Source: Caldifarciminota bacterium (lineage in GTDB: Bacteria; Hydrothermota; Tepidihabitantia; SM23-42). From it: 52,446 nt of DNA. The notes under the pieces were generated by a model, which was not told the DNA's origin, did not search any database, and was given only the letters and a program-made list of their open reading frames with translations. Positions 42,181-49,991 of the stretch are shown here, in pieces (the first letter of the stretch is position 1; every line of letters begins with the position of its first letter). Location of the stretch: the NCBI GenBank assembly GCA_020353055.1, contig CP070686.1, positions 1,213,853 through 1,266,298 of the forward strand. The letters run 5' to 3'. The translations under genes and the position numbers were made by a program.

Positions 42181-43314
42181 CTATCCTTTATTCCGGTAAC
42201 GCTTGATAGCGTCTATTATCTGCTTTACCTCCTCCTCGCTATTGTAGAAATGGGGTGAGAATCGAAGATTCTGATTACGCATTGACACAATGACACCGGT
42301 TTCTTTCAGGAAATGATAGAGGTCCTCGACGCCTATCCGGGGTCTGACAGTTAGAATCCCGGATTGCTTGCCTGAATCCGGAGTTGATATCCTGAATCCC
42401 GAAGACTCAAAGTAATTGCGCAAAATGCTCTTGAGCTTCATTATTCGCGCCTCGACGTTTGGCATGCCATATTGAAGCAAAATATTAATATTGGTAGATA
42501 AGGCCTGTATTCCAATGACATTTCTTGTACCCATTTCATATTTTCTCGCATCCGAATGTAACGGAGGATTCTTCGTTATATCTTCGAATCCGGTCCATCC
42601 GGCACCGAGCCATCCAGTATGCTGACACCTCAACTTACCGAAGTTTCGCCGGTTCACGTAAAGAAAACCTGCGCCGCCCGGTCCGAACAGCCATTTGGCG
42701 CTCCCGCATGCTAGAAAATCTACATTGTTATCTGCCGCGTCGAAACTCACGGCACCGATCCCCTGTATACCATCAACGACGAGGTACAGTCCTACTTCAC
42801 TCGTGAATTCACTTAACCGCTGCAGATCGATTGTTTCGCCACTAAGAAATTGAACATAATCCACGACAACGGCTTTCGTCCATTTATCCATATTCGATTT
42901 TACGACGGCAATAGGATCCTCCCCTGCAAAGCAAACGTACTTCTTCTTGATATGCGGCAGGTTGTGATCCACTACGTATCTCACGGCCGGGAATACCCCG
43001 TCCATTACCAGTATCATATCATTTTCATTGAATGGCAGATTGCGCAGGGCGATATATATACCCTCTGAGGTATTGTGAGTGAACGCTATTTCTTCAGGCT
43101 TTGCATTGATAAAATGCGCCACTGTCGCACGTGCGTCTTGAATCTTCGAGAAATAGTCATCGATATCGAATTCCCCACGACTCGAATAAATATCGACACA
43201 CTGCTCTATGGCACGCCGCGCCGGTAGGGACAACGGTCCGGTGGCCGCATGATTGAAATATATACATCTCTCGGTAATTGGAAAGAGATTACGGAAGTCG
43301 GCTAAATCCAGCAT
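42181..43314 (-). CDS. Class V aminotransferase, cysteine desulfurase/epimerase-like
   Basis: 377 residues; AAGGA before the ATG. PLP-dependent fold: YFNHAATGPLSLPARRAI, AFTHNTSEGIYIALRNLPF, VDGIQGIGAVSFDAADNNVDFLACGSAKWLFGPGGAGFLYVN with the PLP lysine in SAKW, and TRNVIGIQAL. The catalytic Cys loop of true NifS/IscS is not obvious, and sequence is nearer to the isopenicillin-N-epimerase-like branch, so sulfur transfer is uncertain. The upstream gene is uvrD, 29 bp away, so the two probably form one transcript. Confidence 0.82.
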   Translation of the reverse strand: MLDLADFRNLFPITERCIYFNHAATGPLSLPARRAIEQCVDIYSSRGEFDIDDYFSKIQDARATVAHFINAKPEEIAFTHNTSEGIYIALRNLPFNENDMILVMDGVFPAVRYVVDHNLPHIKKKYVCFAGEDPIAVVKSNMDKWTKAVVVDYVQFLSGETIDLQRLSEFTSEVGLYLVVDGIQGIGAVSFDAADNNVDFLACGSAKWLFGPGGAGFLYVNRRNFGKLRCQHTGWLGAGWTGFEDITKNPPLHSDARKYEMGTRNVIGIQALSTNINILLQYGMPNVEARIMKLKSILRNYFESSGFRISTPDSGKQSGILTVRPRIGVEDLYHFLKETGVIVSMRNQNLRFSPHFYNSEEEVKQIIDAIKRYRNKG

Positions 43315-43343
43315 AGATCCTTCAATTGTTATCCCTGTTGAAA

Positions 43344-45257
43344 TCAGTCAATGTTATATCCGGAACACATTACGTCCCGCGGAATCTCGTGATAAAAGGG
43401 GGACAGTTCAGTGTAGCTCGGTCCGGCTCGGAACATATCCCGCTGTCGTGCATATGTCATGTGTAGTAACTTACGAGCGCGTGTAATGCCAACGTATAAT
43501 AATCTTCTTTCTTCCTCATATTGTTTTGCGTCCTGCTGTGATTTGTAATGCGGTATCAAACCATCCTCAAATCCAGTAATAAACACGATATCGAATTCTA
43601 ACCCTTTGGCGTTGTGTAACGTCATCAGATTTACCCGTTCGGTAGACTCGTTCCAGTCATCGATATCGCTGCGTAATGAGACCTCTTCGAGATAATCATT
43701 GAGATTTGCCTCTGGCCTTTCTCTCGCGTAGTCTTTCATCGAAAGCATTAATTCTTCCACATTCTTACGCCGTATGTAATCACGTTCAGTCCTGTCCTCG
43801 CTGAGACTAGATAGATAACCGCTATCCTTCACAACTTGTAGAGCCAACTCATAGATATCCATTTGTCGCTGCGTATCGATCAACAGATCGATCATTTTCG
43901 CAAAGTTCTTTATTCTCTTACGCGTTCCTGAATTTATCTTCTTAATATTATCGACCTCATGTAATACCTCGTAAACGCTGATCCGGTGTTTTTCACCGTA
44001 TGCCGATATCTTTTCCATGGTCTCGTGTCCGATCTTACGCGAAGGTACATTTATTATTCTTCTCAGGCTCACCGCATCGAGCGGATTATTAATGACCCTA
44101 AGGTAGGCAAGAACATTTTTTATCTCGGCTCGCTCATAGAAACGCAGAGAACCGACGACCTCATAGGGAATTCTGTAGGTTATGAAACATTCTTCAAAAA
44201 GTCTCGATTGATAGTTCACTCGATAGAATACTGCAATCTCACCAAGGTTGACGCCCTTCAATTTCAACTCCATAATCTTGCGTGCCACATAAGCCGCTTC
44301 AGTATAGGAATCATCTGCGTCAAAAAAAACGATCCTCTCCCCTGTTTCGTTATCGCACCAAAGGGTCTTCGACTTGCGGTATTCATTATTGCTCACAACG
44401 GCGGACGCAGCCTTCAGGATCCTTCTTGTCGAACGGTAATTTTGCTGCAGTTTGATAACCGTCGTATCAGGAAAATCCTCTTCGAAATCAAGGATGTTTC
44501 TGATCTCGGCACCTCGCCAGGAATATATCGACTGATCATCGTCGCCTACAACGCATAGATTCCTGTGTTTTTCTGCAAGCATCTTGGTCAATACGTATTG
44601 AGCGCGATTGGTATCCTGGTATTCGTCAACAAGGATGTACCTGAACTTTTCCTGATAGTACTCAAGGATGTCTTCGTCGGTTTTGAAGAGTTCTACGACC
44701 TTCATTATGAGGTCATCGAAGTCGAGTGCATTATATTCAGCTAATTTCTTGTTATAGACGTTATAAACATTTCTTAGAATATCACTCTCGATAGCAGACC
44801 CGGATGACAGGTTTTCCTTTATGTTGTTGATCACCGCAGCAATATATGCAGGTGAAAATGCTTTTGCGTCTATATCAAGATCGGACAGGCATTCCTTGAT
44901 TACACTGAGTTGATCATATTCATCATAAATTGCGAAGTTTTTCTTGATGCCTATTCTTTCTGCTCCCCCTCGTAACATCTTTGCACAAGTTGAATGAAAC
45001 GTCCTGATCCATACCTTATGGTCACTCCCCAATAGCGTCTGAATCCTCGATTGCATCTCACCGGCTGCCTTGTTAGTGAATGTTATCGCCAGTATGTTCT
45101 TCGGATTTATATTTTTGCTCTTTATCAGATACGCAATTCGATATGTGATCACTCTGGTCTTACCGCTGCCTGCACCAGCCAGGATCAAAATCGGCCCCTT
45201 GGTGACCTTAACGGCCTTACGTTGTTCGGGGTTCAATTGAGCAAGAAGTTCGTCCAT
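43344..45257 (-). CDS. uvrD: UvrD/PcrA/Rep-type DNA helicase
   Basis: 637 residues from ATG 45257; the first ATG in frame, 45266, overlaps the -10 box and cannot be used. SF1A helicase motifs: QRKAVKVTKGPILILAGAGSGKTRVITYRIAYL (Q motif and motif I), FTNKAAGEMQ, DFDDLI, VDEYQDTNRAQY (II), VVGDDDQSIYSWRGAE (III), QNYRSTRRIL (IV), VNLMTLHNAKGLEFDIVFITG (V), EEERRLLYVGITRARKLL (VI). It unwinds DNA 3' to 5' in nucleotide-excision and mismatch repair or replication restart. It is shorter than E. coli UvrD and lacks a long C-terminal tail. Confidence 0.94.
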   Translation of the reverse strand: MDELLAQLNPEQRKAVKVTKGPILILAGAGSGKTRVITYRIAYLIKSKNINPKNILAITFTNKAAGEMQSRIQTLLGSDHKVWIRTFHSTCAKMLRGGAERIGIKKNFAIYDEYDQLSVIKECLSDLDIDAKAFSPAYIAAVINNIKENLSSGSAIESDILRNVYNVYNKKLAEYNALDFDDLIMKVVELFKTDEDILEYYQEKFRYILVDEYQDTNRAQYVLTKMLAEKHRNLCVVGDDDQSIYSWRGAEIRNILDFEEDFPDTTVIKLQQNYRSTRRILKAASAVVSNNEYRKSKTLWCDNETGERIVFFDADDSYTEAAYVARKIMELKLKGVNLGEIAVFYRVNYQSRLFEECFITYRIPYEVVGSLRFYERAEIKNVLAYLRVINNPLDAVSLRRIINVPSRKIGHETMEKISAYGEKHRISVYEVLHEVDNIKKINSGTRKRIKNFAKMIDLLIDTQRQMDIYELALQVVKDSGYLSSLSEDRTERDYIRRKNVEELMLSMKDYARERPEANLNDYLEEVSLRSDIDDWNESTERVNLMTLHNAKGLEFDIVFITGFEDGLIPHYKSQQDAKQYEEERRLLYVGITRARKLLHMTYARQRDMFRAGPSYTELSPFYHEIPRDVMCSGYNID

Positions 45258-45264
45258 TTTCCCC

Positions 45265-45292
45265 ATTATACCATTATTCTATTTCAAGTCAA
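45265..45292 (-). promoter_or_regulatory. Promoter of uvrD (leaderless)
   Basis: On the - strand TTGACT (45292-45287), 16-bp spacer, TATAAT (45270-45265), seven bases, ATG 45257. Confidence 0.78.
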
Positions 45293-45320
45293 GAAATGCA
45301 CCCATCCATCTACTATTTCA

Positions 45321-45348
45321 TTGACTTATCGAATGCAATTGATATACT
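45321..45348 (+). promoter_or_regulatory. Promoter of the C25-like peptidase gene
   Basis: TTGACT 45321-45326, 16-bp spacer, TATACT 45343-45348. A very short leader carries GGAGG (45356-45360), 4 nt before ATG 45365. Confidence 0.7.
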
Positions 45349-45364
45349 CTATCATGGAGGCTTA

Positions 45365-46897
45365 ATGCTTAGAATTATGATGCTTTTATTTTGCGCGACC
45401 TACTTATTTGGCAACGATATAGAAGATATTCCGATTCTGAAATGGGCAGGTCCACCCGGTAGCAGACCCGGTACTTATGAAGAATGGTTGGCTGAGCACC
45501 CGTATACGCCATTCGATTACTTGTTGCACGGAGTGCACGGGAGTGATGGCTATCTTGGTAACATCGCAATCCTAACGGACCAAACCCTCGCCCCGTATCT
45601 GGCAAATGAAATCCAACAACTGGTCCTGTCATTGACTGCTGAAGGCTATACCGTATTCGAATATCAAACATCGGGAGGGACGCCTGAAACGCTGCGGACC
45701 TTCCTGCAAGAAATATACGATACAAACAATATCGAAGGTGTCCTGCTAATAGGTAACCTGCCAGTTGCATGGTTTGAGGTGTACGATTACGGTGGAAGTT
45801 TAGCCCAATTCCCCATGGACTTGTTCTATATGGACCTGGATGGAACCTGGCTTGACACAATTAGTACCGGCAACGGTAAATACGACGGACACGTTGGGAG
45901 CATCAACCTCGAAATATATGTTGGTAGGTTACTTCCAACCGGCATTGGACTCGACACGTTAGTATTAAGAAAATATTTCACTAAAGATATAAGATACCGC
46001 GAAGATTTGATGAATTTGCAGAAGCGCGCGCTCGTCTTCGTTGATGACGACTGGGTACCATGGGCCCAACAGTGGGCAGATGATGTAGCATTATTGTTCC
46101 CGGATACGATCAACTATTGGCATCCGGAGACGACCAGGGCATCACTCTACCGTACGAGGCTCGATACCTCACAGACCTGGGTATCGGTATTTGCACACTC
46201 GGCACCAAGCCTGCATCAATTTACATACAACAGTGGTGCCCAGTACGATTATTACTATGCCAATGAATACATAAGTCAAAATCCACCGACGAACTTTTAC
46301 AACTTCTTCGCCTGCTCTTTCTGCCGCTACACGCAGGCCGGATATGGTGGCGGGCAGGCTATTTTCAACGAAGATTACGGGATCGGAGCGATTGGTTCAA
46401 CCAAATCCGGGAGCATGCTCGACTTTCAATTCTTTTACCGTCCTCTCGGAGAAGGCAAGACAATCGGCGAAGCATTCCGCTACTGGTTTGACTGCATATA
46501 CGACTCTGTCGGCATGACGTTGGAGCGCGTGTGCTGGCACTACGGCATGACATTACTGGGTGATCCCTTTCTCAAACCACTCGGCTACGGCACGCAGATA
46601 GTCGAGGGCAAAAAGAATATTATTTCCGGCACCACACTCTCGGTCAGCAACCCAGCGGCCGGTCACCTCAATCTGAATCTGTATCTCAACGACATGCAGC
46701 AGGTCGACCTTGTGCTCTATGACTGTCTGGGGCGTTCCCTCAATGTGCTCTACAGTGGTGAATTGCAGGCCGGTACGCATCTTTTGTCAAAAAAACTTGA
46801 AGACATGAATGGCATGACTTTACCCAGCGGGGTATATTTACTGAGAGCAGGCATCGGGGATAATAACATCACCAGGAAAATAGTAAAGATCGAATAA
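45365..46897 (+). CDS. Exported gingipain-like (C25/caspase-fold) protein with sorting domain
   Basis: 510 residues from ATG 45365 (GGAGG 4 nt upstream); a longer frame runs back through the promoter. Signal peptide MLRIMMLLFCATYLFG. The C25-type core has IAILTDQTLAPYLANEIQQLV, NIEGVLLIGNLPVAWFE, a Thr/Asp-rich middle, then His in VSVFAHSAPSLHQF and Cys in NFFACSFCRYTQAG as the probable dyad. The usual GHG before the catalytic His is AHS, so activity is uncertain. C-terminus: FlgD-like domain (QVDLVLYDCLGRSLNVLYSG, SGVYLLRAGIGDNN). Gingipain relatives are classic type IX secretion substrates. Confidence 0.82.
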   Translation: MLRIMMLLFCATYLFGNDIEDIPILKWAGPPGSRPGTYEEWLAEHPYTPFDYLLHGVHGSDGYLGNIAILTDQTLAPYLANEIQQLVLSLTAEGYTVFEYQTSGGTPETLRTFLQEIYDTNNIEGVLLIGNLPVAWFEVYDYGGSLAQFPMDLFYMDLDGTWLDTISTGNGKYDGHVGSINLEIYVGRLLPTGIGLDTLVLRKYFTKDIRYREDLMNLQKRALVFVDDDWVPWAQQWADDVALLFPDTINYWHPETTRASLYRTRLDTSQTWVSVFAHSAPSLHQFTYNSGAQYDYYYANEYISQNPPTNFYNFFACSFCRYTQAGYGGGQAIFNEDYGIGAIGSTKSGSMLDFQFFYRPLGEGKTIGEAFRYWFDCIYDSVGMTLERVCWHYGMTLLGDPFLKPLGYGTQIVEGKKNIISGTTLSVSNPAAGHLNLNLYLNDMQQVDLVLYDCLGRSLNVLYSGELQAGTHLLSKKLEDMNGMTLPSGVYLLRAGIGDNNITRKIVKIE

Positions 46898-46924
46898 AAA
46901 AGGGCAGCATAGCTGCCCTTTTTT
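46896..46924. terminator. Bidirectional terminator between converging exported-protein genes
   Basis: Six A, GGGCAGC, loop ATA, GCTGCCC, six T (46896-46924): a perfect 13-bp stem with T-tracts in both directions, between the stop at 46897 and the stop at 46939. Confidence 0.92.
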
Positions 46925-46938
46925 ATTAACAACAATGC

Positions 46939-47883
46939 TTACCGCAGTTTAACCACCTTTTCAAGTGCATTACTCTTAACGTCGGTTATGAAATAGACAC
47001 CCGGCGCGACCGCATTACCGGCGCCATCTCGACCGTTCCAACTTACAGATACCTGATCTCCGATAACAGACATCTGACTCGAAAGATCCCTGACCAAACG
47101 CCCTGCGGCATCATAAATGATAACCGTTGGATTTTCCATATCAGGCACTTGATATCTGATATCCGCATTACTGCGAAATGGATTCGGATAAACTCTGAAA
47201 GTACTGACGGGCTCAGAGCCGTACTCTGAAATACCGGTCGGACCAGTCACAACGATATCATCACAACGCGTTGAATCAACTAATATGCCGAAGAAATATA
47301 TACCAAAATAGCCTTTGGTAACACGGTCGTCAATATAAGGACAACCCGGCAATTCGACATCATCGTAGTATGCCCAGATCGAGTCGGCAATCACCGTCAG
47401 TTTAAATTTGTGCCACGAAGAAGTTGACGGAACACCGCCGGGAATTTCTCCGGAAGACCAATCCCTGATAACGGTTGGCGTCGCACCAGTTATGTGACGA
47501 AGCCTCAGCCGTGCATCGTTGTCAAAATCAGAAATCAACTGGTACAGAGAATTCACGCCAGTAGCAGTGTCAATTCTGATACAGATGCCGTTATAAGGAC
47601 CCATTGCTGCAGCTACCTCAGTAAAGATATATGCTTCAACAGAATAATCGTTGAGCCCGTAATCACCAGAAAAGACGGCAGCGATCGGCGCAGCATCGTT
47701 CGAAACACAACCGATCCACGAATCACCGCCCGGCGTCGTAGGGTCACTGACAACCGTCATGACACTCGGGTCAACCCATGGATCCCATTGCAACTGCGCA
47801 ACGCCTCCCGTAAAATACTCCTCATAAAGAACCTGACCGAAGAGCATGCTGCTCAACAATAATATTGTACATATCACCTTCAT
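46939..47883 (-). CDS. Exported protein with lectin-like domain and C-terminal sorting domain
   Basis: 314 residues from ATG 47883 (AGGAGG 4 nt upstream). Signal peptide MKVICTILLLSSMLFG. About 20-215 is a beta-sandwich resembling concanavalin/LamG-type glycan-binding modules (WHKFKLTVIADSIWAYYDDVELPG, GYFGIYFFGILVDSTRCDDIVV). The C-terminus is a FlgD-like sorting domain (FRVYPNPFRSNADIRYQVPDM, VIIYDAAGRLVRDLSSQ, AVAPGVYFITDVKSNALEKVVKLR). Probably a surface-bound carbohydrate-binding protein; no catalytic residues recognised. An octamer array lies immediately upstream, between it and the Tat-protein gene. Confidence 0.8.
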   Translation of the reverse strand: MKVICTILLLSSMLFGQVLYEEYFTGGVAQLQWDPWVDPSVMTVVSDPTTPGGDSWIGCVSNDAAPIAAVFSGDYGLNDYSVEAYIFTEVAAAMGPYNGICIRIDTATGVNSLYQLISDFDNDARLRLRHITGATPTVIRDWSSGEIPGGVPSTSSWHKFKLTVIADSIWAYYDDVELPGCPYIDDRVTKGYFGIYFFGILVDSTRCDDIVVTGPTGISEYGSEPVSTFRVYPNPFRSNADIRYQVPDMENPTVIIYDAAGRLVRDLSSQMSVIGDQVSVSWNGRDGAGNAVAPGVYFITDVKSNALEKVVKLR

Positions 47884-47900
47884 AAAACCTCCTTCTTCTT

Positions 47901-47948
47901 GAGACTGGGTCTCCGTGTCCCCTAGTCTCATAGACTCCCTGTCTATTC
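47901..47948 (-). repeat. Octamer array, copy 5
   Basis: On the - strand six consecutive 8-mers: GAATAGAC, AGGGAGTC, TATGAGAC, TAGGGGAC, ACGGAGAC, CCAGTCTC, five of them ending GAC or GTC. The first unit contains the stop codon of the Tat-signal gene (47943-47945). Confidence 0.65.
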
Positions 47949-48800
47949 TTTTGGTCTTTCTGGTACAGTTCGGATACCGCGCTTACGTCCCGGTGTGTTG
48001 TCAAACTCCTCAACAATATAGAATAGCAACAGCGGATATAGCCGCGGAAATTCTCCATGCATATAAGAATGAGCAAGGTTGACGAACTCGAGCAGTTTCT
48101 TTTCCGAAGGCAACGCACCCTTGTCATCAGGATGCACGATACGGGCGATCGTCCTCAATTCAATCGAGGGGATGTCAAGAAACACCAAAGTCGCGATAGG
48201 ATTGTCCATAACATTTAGGAATGTATGAGTTTCGAAATCGGGCGTAGCATATAGCTCAAGAGAGGTCTGCTTGCGCCAATCGACGAAATCAGGATTCTCA
48301 TAGAATGATTTCAGCACGTCCATCTTTTCCTTCATCGGACTCTCGTACGTGTCACGCAGTCGCTTGATCGCAGCATCGATGTTACCGTCTTTTGGTGCCA
48401 GACCAATACCTTTGATCGCGTTGTTCAATGTAAACTCCGAATCAAGACGCCCCAAACCATAGGTGGCGACGGCACCGGAATGAGGACCACCAAATCCCGG
48501 CATCTGTCCGGTCTTTATGTGCTCGAGAAATTCAATGCGTTTTGTCGTATTCCACTCGATGAAATCTTTGCTTGCACTTCTTATGTTGTAATCATGCCAT
48601 TCACCATCGATGCGCGCTTTAATGATTCCCTTGCCATATCCCGATATATCCACTGATGGCTGGGTGAATCCACCGTTCTGCCAGAAATCCTTCTTGCCCT
48701 GCTCTAGCTTTCCAGACCATAACATTCTTGGTATTTTGCCTAAGAAAACCACAACCGGCGCCAAGAAACCGATCGTTTTCAGAAAACTCCTTCTATCCAT
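47943..48800 (-). CDS. Tat-exported protein of unknown function
   Basis: 285 residues from ATG 48800 (AGGAGG 4 nt upstream). A twin-arginine signal opens the protein: MDRRSFLKTIGFLAPVVVFLG. The mature part is mostly helical with no family I recognise; it has KTGQMPGFGGPHSGAVATYGLGRLD, IPSIELRTIARIVHPDD and YMHGEFPRLYPLLLFYIVEEFD. Tat export implies folding or cofactor loading in the cytoplasm, but no cofactor motif (no CxxCH, no Fe-S cluster) is seen. It lies among genes for surface proteins and PorV/PorQ. Confidence 0.7.
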   Translation of the reverse strand: MDRRSFLKTIGFLAPVVVFLGKIPRMLWSGKLEQGKKDFWQNGGFTQPSVDISGYGKGIIKARIDGEWHDYNIRSASKDFIEWNTTKRIEFLEHIKTGQMPGFGGPHSGAVATYGLGRLDSEFTLNNAIKGIGLAPKDGNIDAAIKRLRDTYESPMKEKMDVLKSFYENPDFVDWRKQTSLELYATPDFETHTFLNVMDNPIATLVFLDIPSIELRTIARIVHPDDKGALPSEKKLLEFVNLAHSYMHGEFPRLYPLLLFYIVEEFDNTPGRKRGIRTVPERPKE

Positions 48801-48915
48801 GCAACCTCCTTTAACTAACAGCAAAGCACAAAATCCGAAACAAACTGGACTTGACGATAATAACGTTTTGATAATAATTTAGCAATTCGAACTTCCAAAT
48901 GCCAAATGTCTTTAT

Positions 48916-48951
48916 AACGGCATTAGCGAAAGTAAAGAGCACAACGTCCTT
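48916..48951 (+). repeat. AACG nonamer array, copy 6
   Basis: Four 9-bp units, AACGGCATT, AGCGAAAGT, AAAGAGCAC, AACGTCCTT, ending just before the stop codon (48954) of the PorV/PorQ gene. They match the start of the series at 5048-5004. Confidence 0.5.
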
Positions 48952-48953
48952 TT

Positions 48954-49979
48954 TCAAAATCCGATTACCAGTGATACGCGATGCGTGGCTTCCAGCACGT
49001 CCATATCAACGTATGCATAGTCGAATGCAAAAGTTCTATGCCCGATACTGAATTTCATCCCTGCACCTGCCGTGAATTTCTGTGTATCATAGTTAATTTT
49101 GTACCCACCGCGAAGAAAGAGTGTGTTATAGATGCCGTACTCGATCCCGAATTGCAGTTTCTCTTCACCGTCGTTTGGATGTATTCCGTCTACTGCCAGC
49201 GTCAAGCTATGCAGCTCACTACTGGTGAATGCTTCACCAGCACCCAGTACATCGAGCGCAATACCCAGTTTGAAAGCAAGCGGCAATGGAAAGGACTCAG
49301 TAGTAAGCCTCGCTTCGACTTCAGGATTTCCCGTGTATTCAGGCCAGGGATCTGTTTGTACAATCAGATCGTTGCCGAACAACTGCATCCGCCCACCGTA
49401 ATTTGCCAGACACATACCGAGACGGGCACCTTTCAGAGGAGTACGCAGTATTGACCCAATATCCAGGGCAAACGTCGAAGCGCTTTCGTTGTACAACTTC
49501 TGCTGGATGTATTTTCCAGAAAGACCAATAGAGAGCCGATCTGAGAGTAATGCCGATACGGTTACGCCCAACAAACCATCAATGTAACTGAATTCTTGAC
49601 CAGTACCCTCAGGATTCTCAACCGTAGTGACCGGGATATCATCAGAATAGAGAAAAGAACCCCAAAGCGCAAAATTCACTCTCTGTGTCGGTAAGACAAA
49701 TGTTGCATAGTTATACGTGAGATCGGCAAACCACACAGTATAACCACCCATGAATTGGGGACTCTTGATGCTGGCGATTCCGGCAGGATTGTAATAGATC
49801 CCAGATGGGTCATCCGCCAGAGCAACGAACGCGCCGCCCATGCCCACGGGTCTGGCACCGTACTCGATCTTCAGGAACGGTGCCGCCGTCGTACCGACTT
49901 TGTTGAAACAAAAACCCAGAGAGATAGACACAACGAGCGACAGGCTTATGAATTTTAGTTTAAAATCTGTCATATTCAC
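48954..49979 (-). CDS. PorV/PorQ-family outer-membrane beta-barrel protein
   Basis: 341 residues from GTG 49979, which is 4 nt after AGGAGG, the usual spacing here; ATG 49982 is too close and ATG 49973 rather far. Signal peptide about 1-22. Family pattern: FLKIEYGARPVGMGGAFVALADDPSGIYYNPAGIASI, then alternating beta strands to a C-terminal Phe (RVSLVIGF), as in outer-membrane barrels. PorV is the shuttle protein of type IX secretion in Bacteroidota. Here it sits directly downstream of a large sorted protein and near four other candidate substrates, so a matching role is likely. Confidence 0.88.
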   Translation of the reverse strand: MNMTDFKLKFISLSLVVSISLGFCFNKVGTTAAPFLKIEYGARPVGMGGAFVALADDPSGIYYNPAGIASIKSPQFMGGYTVWFADLTYNYATFVLPTQRVNFALWGSFLYSDDIPVTTVENPEGTGQEFSYIDGLLGVTVSALLSDRLSIGLSGKYIQQKLYNESASTFALDIGSILRTPLKGARLGMCLANYGGRMQLFGNDLIVQTDPWPEYTGNPEVEARLTTESFPLPLAFKLGIALDVLGAGEAFTSSELHSLTLAVDGIHPNDGEEKLQFGIEYGIYNTLFLRGGYKINYDTQKFTAGAGMKFSIGHRTFAFDYAYVDMDVLEATHRVSLVIGF

Positions 49980-49991
49980 CATACCTCCTCC

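Noticed and set aside
45258-45266. ATG 45266 as the uvrD start
   Set aside because: It overlaps the TATAAT box of the uvrD promoter; ATG 45257 is at the predicted transcription start.
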